Source: Streptomyces spinosus
Lineage (GTDB): Bacteria > Actinomycetota > Actinomycetes > Streptomycetales > Streptomycetaceae
Assembly: GCF_020400655.1 (NCBI RefSeq)
Contig: NZ_JAINRC010000007.1
Coordinates: forward strand, 124,001 to 188,000
Direction: 5' to 3'
Length of the DNA stretch: 64,000 bases
The notes below the pieces were generated by a model that saw only the letters and a program-made list of their open reading frames with translations, was not told the DNA's origin and did not search any database. Position numbers and translations under genes: made by a program. Within the stretch, counting starts at the first letter, position 1; every line of letters starts with the position of its first letter. Of this stretch, positions 61,491 to 64,000 are shown piece by piece.

Positions 61491-61525
61491 GTGCGCTGTG
61501 GGGCCAGAGCCGGTGCGCTGGACGG
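61491..61525 (+). promoter_or_regulatory. Paired hexamer site upstream of the Mo hydroxylase operon
   Basis: GTGCGC (61491-61496) and GTGCGC (61513-61518, then TGGACGG) are 22 bp apart, like the sites at 46399 and 63668. The 14-mer TGTGCGCTGTGGGG (61490-61503) is identical at 46398-46411. No TA(G/C)NGT follows on this strand, and the operon reads the other way, so any role is uncertain. Confidence 0.4.
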
Positions 61526-61572
61526 ACAGCCGGCCGCCGGCCCTGGACGGGCGGGCGGCCGGGGGCGGCCGG

Positions 61573-61911
61573 TCAGCCCAGTTCGGTCTCCAGCCACCGC
61601 AGGACGTCGGGCGTCACGGGGTCGACGAGGTCGGCGAACTCCTCGTGCCGCTTGAGGAACTTCGCCACGTACGGGCAGACGGGAACGATCCGCTTCCCGG
61701 ATTCCCTGACGTCGGTGAGGGCCTCCTGGACCAGCCGGGAGGCCAGGCCCTGTCCGGCGAAGGCGTCGTCGATCTCGGTGTGGTAGAAGACGCGCTGCGC
61801 GTCGCGGTCGCGGTAGGCGGTCAGCCCGGCACGCTTGCCGTCGACGTGTATCTCGTAGCGGTTCCTGGCGTCCACACGCTCGACGACCGGGGTGGCGGAA
61901 GGCTGGCTCAT
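61573..61911 (-). CDS. Small GNAT-type acetyltransferase
   Basis: 112 aa. It is the compact GNAT form (NATSE/YjdJ-like): YHTEIDDAFAGQGLASRLVQ is the acetyl-CoA motif and RIVPVCPYVAKFLKRH the conserved ending. Such proteins acetylate amines or protein termini; the substrate is unknown. It lies 21 bp downstream of the pirin gene and is probably co-transcribed with it. Confidence 0.88.
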   Translation of the reverse strand: MSQPSATPVVERVDARNRYEIHVDGKRAGLTAYRDRDAQRVFYHTEIDDAFAGQGLASRLVQEALTDVRESGKRIVPVCPYVAKFLKRHEEFADLVDPVTPDVLRWLETELG

Positions 61912-61932
61912 GGGATGCCTTTCGGATGGGCG

Positions 61933-62922
61933 TCAGTGACGCGGCGGATTCCTGCGCGGGGTGATGGTGGCATTCGGCAGGACGGGGGCGGGAAGACGGT
62001 CTCCCGGATATCCTTCGACGGCGCCGAAGCGGTCGGAGGAGTTCTGCCAGTCCTCGCGGGCCCTGACGATATCCTCGTGGCTCCGGCCGATGAAATTCCA
62101 CCACATGACGATCTCCTCCTCGAAAGGCGTTCCGCCGAGGAGGACCGTCCGCGCGATGTCGTCCGACGCGTTGGTCAGGGTCAGCGTGCCGGGCCCGGGG
62201 TGCACGTAGCCCAGCTCGGCCGGCTTCAGCAGGACGTCGGCGAGGCGGACGGCGCCCTGGTCGACCAGGAGACCGTGCTCGAAGCCGGGGTCCACGGCGA
62301 GCGTGAGCGACGCGTGCGGCTCGAGGACGATCTCGGCGCCGAGCAGGGGCGTGAAGGCCGGCACCGGGGAGGTACTGCCGGCGAGGGAGCCGAGGAAGAC
62401 CCGGATCTCGGCGCCGCCGGTCCGTACGGGCTCGGGGACGTGGTGGCGGAAGTCCCGTGCGGTGGCGCGGTGCTCCTCCGGCAGCGCCACCCAGAGCTGG
62501 ACGCCGTGCAGGACGGTGGTGCGCGGGGTGGAGACCTCGGAGTGGCTGATGCCGTACCCGCCGGTCATGAGGTTCAGCTCGCCGGGCCGTACCAGGGCGT
62601 GGCTGCCCAGGCTGTCGCGGTGCTCGATCTCCCCGCTGAAGAGCCAGCTCACCGTCTGCAGCCCGGTGTGGGGGTGCGGGGCGACGTCCATGCCGCCGGT
62701 CTCGGCGACGTCGTCGGGGCCGTAGTGGTCGGCGAAGCACCAGGCGCCGATCAGGGTCCGGGCGCGCTGCGGCAGGGTGCGCCGTACGGTCATCGCGCGC
62801 GGGCCGCCCAGGGGGACGTCGCGCGGGGTCAGCACGTCGACCCGGGGGGTCCCGGCCGGCGGCCCGCCGTCCGCCTCGGTGCCGCAGCGCACTTCGGCGG
62901 GCTCCGTCTCGACATTGCTCAT
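61933..62922 (-). CDS. Pirin-family bicupin protein
   Basis: 329 aa. The N-terminal cupin has the metal site HPHTGLQTVSWLFSGEIEH and a later GYGISHSEVS with His and Glu ligands; PRTTVLHGVQLWVALPEEHR closes the domain. Pirins bind iron or other metals and some have quercetinase activity or act in redox regulation. The ATG at 62922 has GAGAGGTG before it; an in-frame start at 62961 lies in the AT-rich promoter. The promoter zone (62943-62962) contains GTAA-N5-TTAC, which could be a MarR-type site. Confidence 0.88.
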   Translation of the reverse strand: MSNVETEPAEVRCGTEADGGPPAGTPRVDVLTPRDVPLGGPRAMTVRRTLPQRARTLIGAWCFADHYGPDDVAETGGMDVAPHPHTGLQTVSWLFSGEIEHRDSLGSHALVRPGELNLMTGGYGISHSEVSTPRTTVLHGVQLWVALPEEHRATARDFRHHVPEPVRTGGAEIRVFLGSLAGSTSPVPAFTPLLGAEIVLEPHASLTLAVDPGFEHGLLVDQGAVRLADVLLKPAELGYVHPGPGTLTLTNASDDIARTVLLGGTPFEEEIVMWWNFIGRSHEDIVRAREDWQNSSDRFGAVEGYPGDRLPAPVLPNATITPRRNPPRH

Positions 62923-63081
62923 CGGGATCACCTCTCCACCCAGTAATTGTTTTACATTCAACCATCATCCGGCCGGACCTGCCCGGGCACCAGGCGGACC
63001 GGGTCCCGGCTGCCCCGCGGACCGTCCGCGCAGGAGGCGCGCGGGGTGCGCGCGGGGTGCTTCTTCTTCGGACAACAACCC

Positions 63082-63124
63082 GTGCGCTCGTCGGCAAGCC
63101 ACTCCCCGGGTCCCGCCGTACCGT
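63082..63124 (+). promoter_or_regulatory. Half-site and -10 box before the SsgA-like gene
   Basis: GTGCGC (63082-63087) is followed after 31 nt by TACCGT (63119-63124), the same spacing as in the five paired sites. The partner hexamer expected at 63060 is CTTCTT, a poor match, so this may be coincidence. Confidence 0.3.
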
Positions 63125-63194
63125 CGTCAGCACCCCGGCCCCTCAGGGCACGGGCCGACACACCGAACCGAACCGTCGCAGACAGGGGGACGGC

Positions 63195-63638
63195 ATGAGA
63201 AACGATTCTGCCGGGGCCGCGGACGAGGACCCGATCGTATGCAAGACCAGCGTCCACGTCACCGTGGCCGACGAACTGCCGATACCGGTACCGGCCGAAC
63301 TCCGGTACTCCGCGGCGGATCCGTACGCCGTCCGCCTGTCCCTGGGCGCCCCCTCCGCGCTCTGCGTCGAGTGGGTCTTCGCCCGGTCGCTCCTCGCCCA
63401 GGGGCTGCGCCGGCCCGCCGGGGCCGGGGACGTGGTGGTCTACCCGCGGCACCAGGGCCGGCCGGGCTCGATCCGCGTCCTGCTCCGGACGCGCGCCGGA
63501 TCGGCGCTCCTGGAGCTGGCGAGCGCCTCCGTCACGGCCTTCCTGCACCGCACCGAGGTACTGGTGCCGCCCGGCACCGAGCACCGCCACATCGACCTCG
63601 ACCGTGTCGTGGAACAGCTCACGGCCGGCAGCGAGTGA
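63195..63638 (+). CDS. SsgA-like sporulation/cell-division protein
   Basis: 147 aa. SsgA-like proteins are specific to sporulating actinomycetes and place septa and control cell-wall work during spore formation. VHVTVADELPIPVPAELRYS, PYAVRLSLGAPSALCVEWVFARSLL and HIDLDRVVEQL match the family. It is cytoplasmic and acts at the division site. CAGGGGGAC lies before the ATG. Which of the several SsgA-like proteins it corresponds to cannot be decided here. It lies 134 bp upstream of dps. Confidence 0.88.
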   Translation: MRNDSAGAADEDPIVCKTSVHVTVADELPIPVPAELRYSAADPYAVRLSLGAPSALCVEWVFARSLLAQGLRRPAGAGDVVVYPRHQGRPGSIRVLLRTRAGSALLELASASVTAFLHRTEVLVPPGTEHRHIDLDRVVEQLTAGSE

Positions 63639-63667
63639 CCCTCCGGACGTGCCGCGGGTTCCGCGCG

Positions 63668-63732
63668 GTGCGCTGACGAGCACCAACGCGTGCGCTCCCG
63701 GGCAACGCGCCTGCCGCCACGGCACCTAGCGT
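63668..63732 (+). promoter_or_regulatory. Putative AraC-controlled promoter of dps
   Basis: GTGCGC (63668-63673), N16, GTGCGC (63690-63695), then 31 nt to TAGCGT (63727-63732). Hexamer spacing and distance to the -10 are the same as at the amidohydrolase operon 17 kb away. Confidence 0.6.
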
Positions 63733-63772
63733 CGACCTCGTACGCAAGCACGCCATCCGCAGGAGGCACGTC

Positions 63773-64000
63773 ATGACCACCGGTACCCAGCCCCCGAGCA
63801 GCCAGCCCTGGCTGCACCAGAAGGGCGCGGTCATCCAGGAGTTCGGAACCGTCAAGCAGTTCCCCATCGCCCTGTCCTACGAGGCGCGCATGTACTCCTG
63901 CCAGCGCCTGAACAAGGTGCTGGCCGACACCCAGATCCTCTACGGCCTCTACAAGAAGCACCACTGGATCATGCGGGGCGCGACCTTCTACCAGCTGCAC
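63773..64000 (+). CDS. dps: Dps family ferroxidase/DNA-binding protein (3' end outside window)
   Basis: 76 codons are visible of a family that usually runs to about 160-190 residues. RLNKVLADTQILYGLYKKHH and WIMRGATFYQLH match the first helices of Dps, with the ferroxidase His in HHWIMRG. Dps forms 12-mers that oxidise and store iron and protect DNA under stress. AGGAGG at 63761-63766 sets the ATG at 63773. A paired-hexamer promoter lies upstream. The divergence from the usual KxAHWNV pattern suggests one of the paralogous Streptomyces Dps types. Confidence 0.87.
   Translation, partial: MTTGTQPPSSQPWLHQKGAVIQEFGTVKQFPIALSYEARMYSCQRLNKVLADTQILYGLYKKHHWIMRGATFYQLH

Noticed and set aside
1..64000. 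tRNA or rRNA genes, insertion sequences, CRISPR repeats, phage genes
   Set aside because: None of the diagnostic sequences or proteins was seen on either strand.

Overview
The window reads as chromosomal DNA of a Streptomyces. It has very high GC, dense Streptomyces-type coding, leaderless promoters, the snapalysin gene snpA divergent from its LysR activator, an SsgA-like sporulation protein, and many actinobacterial small families (DUF2945, DUF3140, PRC-barrel, DUF6424-like). I see no tRNA, rRNA, insertion sequence, prophage or CRISPR array. Both ends cut through genes: an alpha-galactosidase on the left and a Dps protein on the right.

Layout. 0-7.3 kb: an alpha-galactoside locus, all on the minus strand, with a secreted GH27 enzyme, an ABC sugar importer (lipoprotein and two permeases, no ATPase) and a cytoplasmic GH36 enzyme. 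The GH27 gene and the importer share a 22-bp operator-like repeat fused to their -35 boxes. 7.4-14.3 kb: a two-domain acetyltransferase, a decayed gene, the snpR/snpA pair, and a corrinoid ABC importer behind a cobalamin riboswitch. 14.3-30 kb: a cytochrome P450 remnant, small stress-type proteins, a spore-photoproduct-lyase-like radical SAM protein, a GH16-like enzyme, regulators, exporters and HtpG. 29.8-40.1 kb: a block of secreted polysaccharide enzymes (alginate-lyase family, RICIN-RlpA, RICIN-GH19 chitinase, GH95, GH97, GH5). 40.1-44.4 kb: a minus-strand run of aminotransferase, MFS, cysteine-synthase-like and secreted genes. 44.5-64 kb: hydrolases, an AraC regulator, an MFS exporter, a pyruvate-oxidase-like enzyme, a molybdenum hydroxylase operon with XdhC, pirin, an SsgA-like protein and Dps.

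The most interesting observation is an apparent regulon in the right third. Five promoters have the same architecture: two hexamers of type (G/C/A)TGC(G/A)C whose starts are exactly 22 bp apart, then 30 or 31 bp, then a -10 box TA(G/C)NGT. They lie before the HSL-type hydrolase (minus), the YtcJ amidohydrolase operon (plus), the MFS gene beside the AraC regulator, the PoxB-like gene, and dps. A paired site without a matching -10 lies upstream of the molybdenum hydroxylase operon, and a single half-site lies before the SsgA-like gene. Direct repeats of this spacing are typical of AraC-family activators, and one AraC gene sits in the middle of the set. I infer that it controls these units; the inducer is unknown.

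Gene functions come from recognised family motifs in the translated sequence; regulatory calls come from direct reading of the bases and are inferences unless stated.
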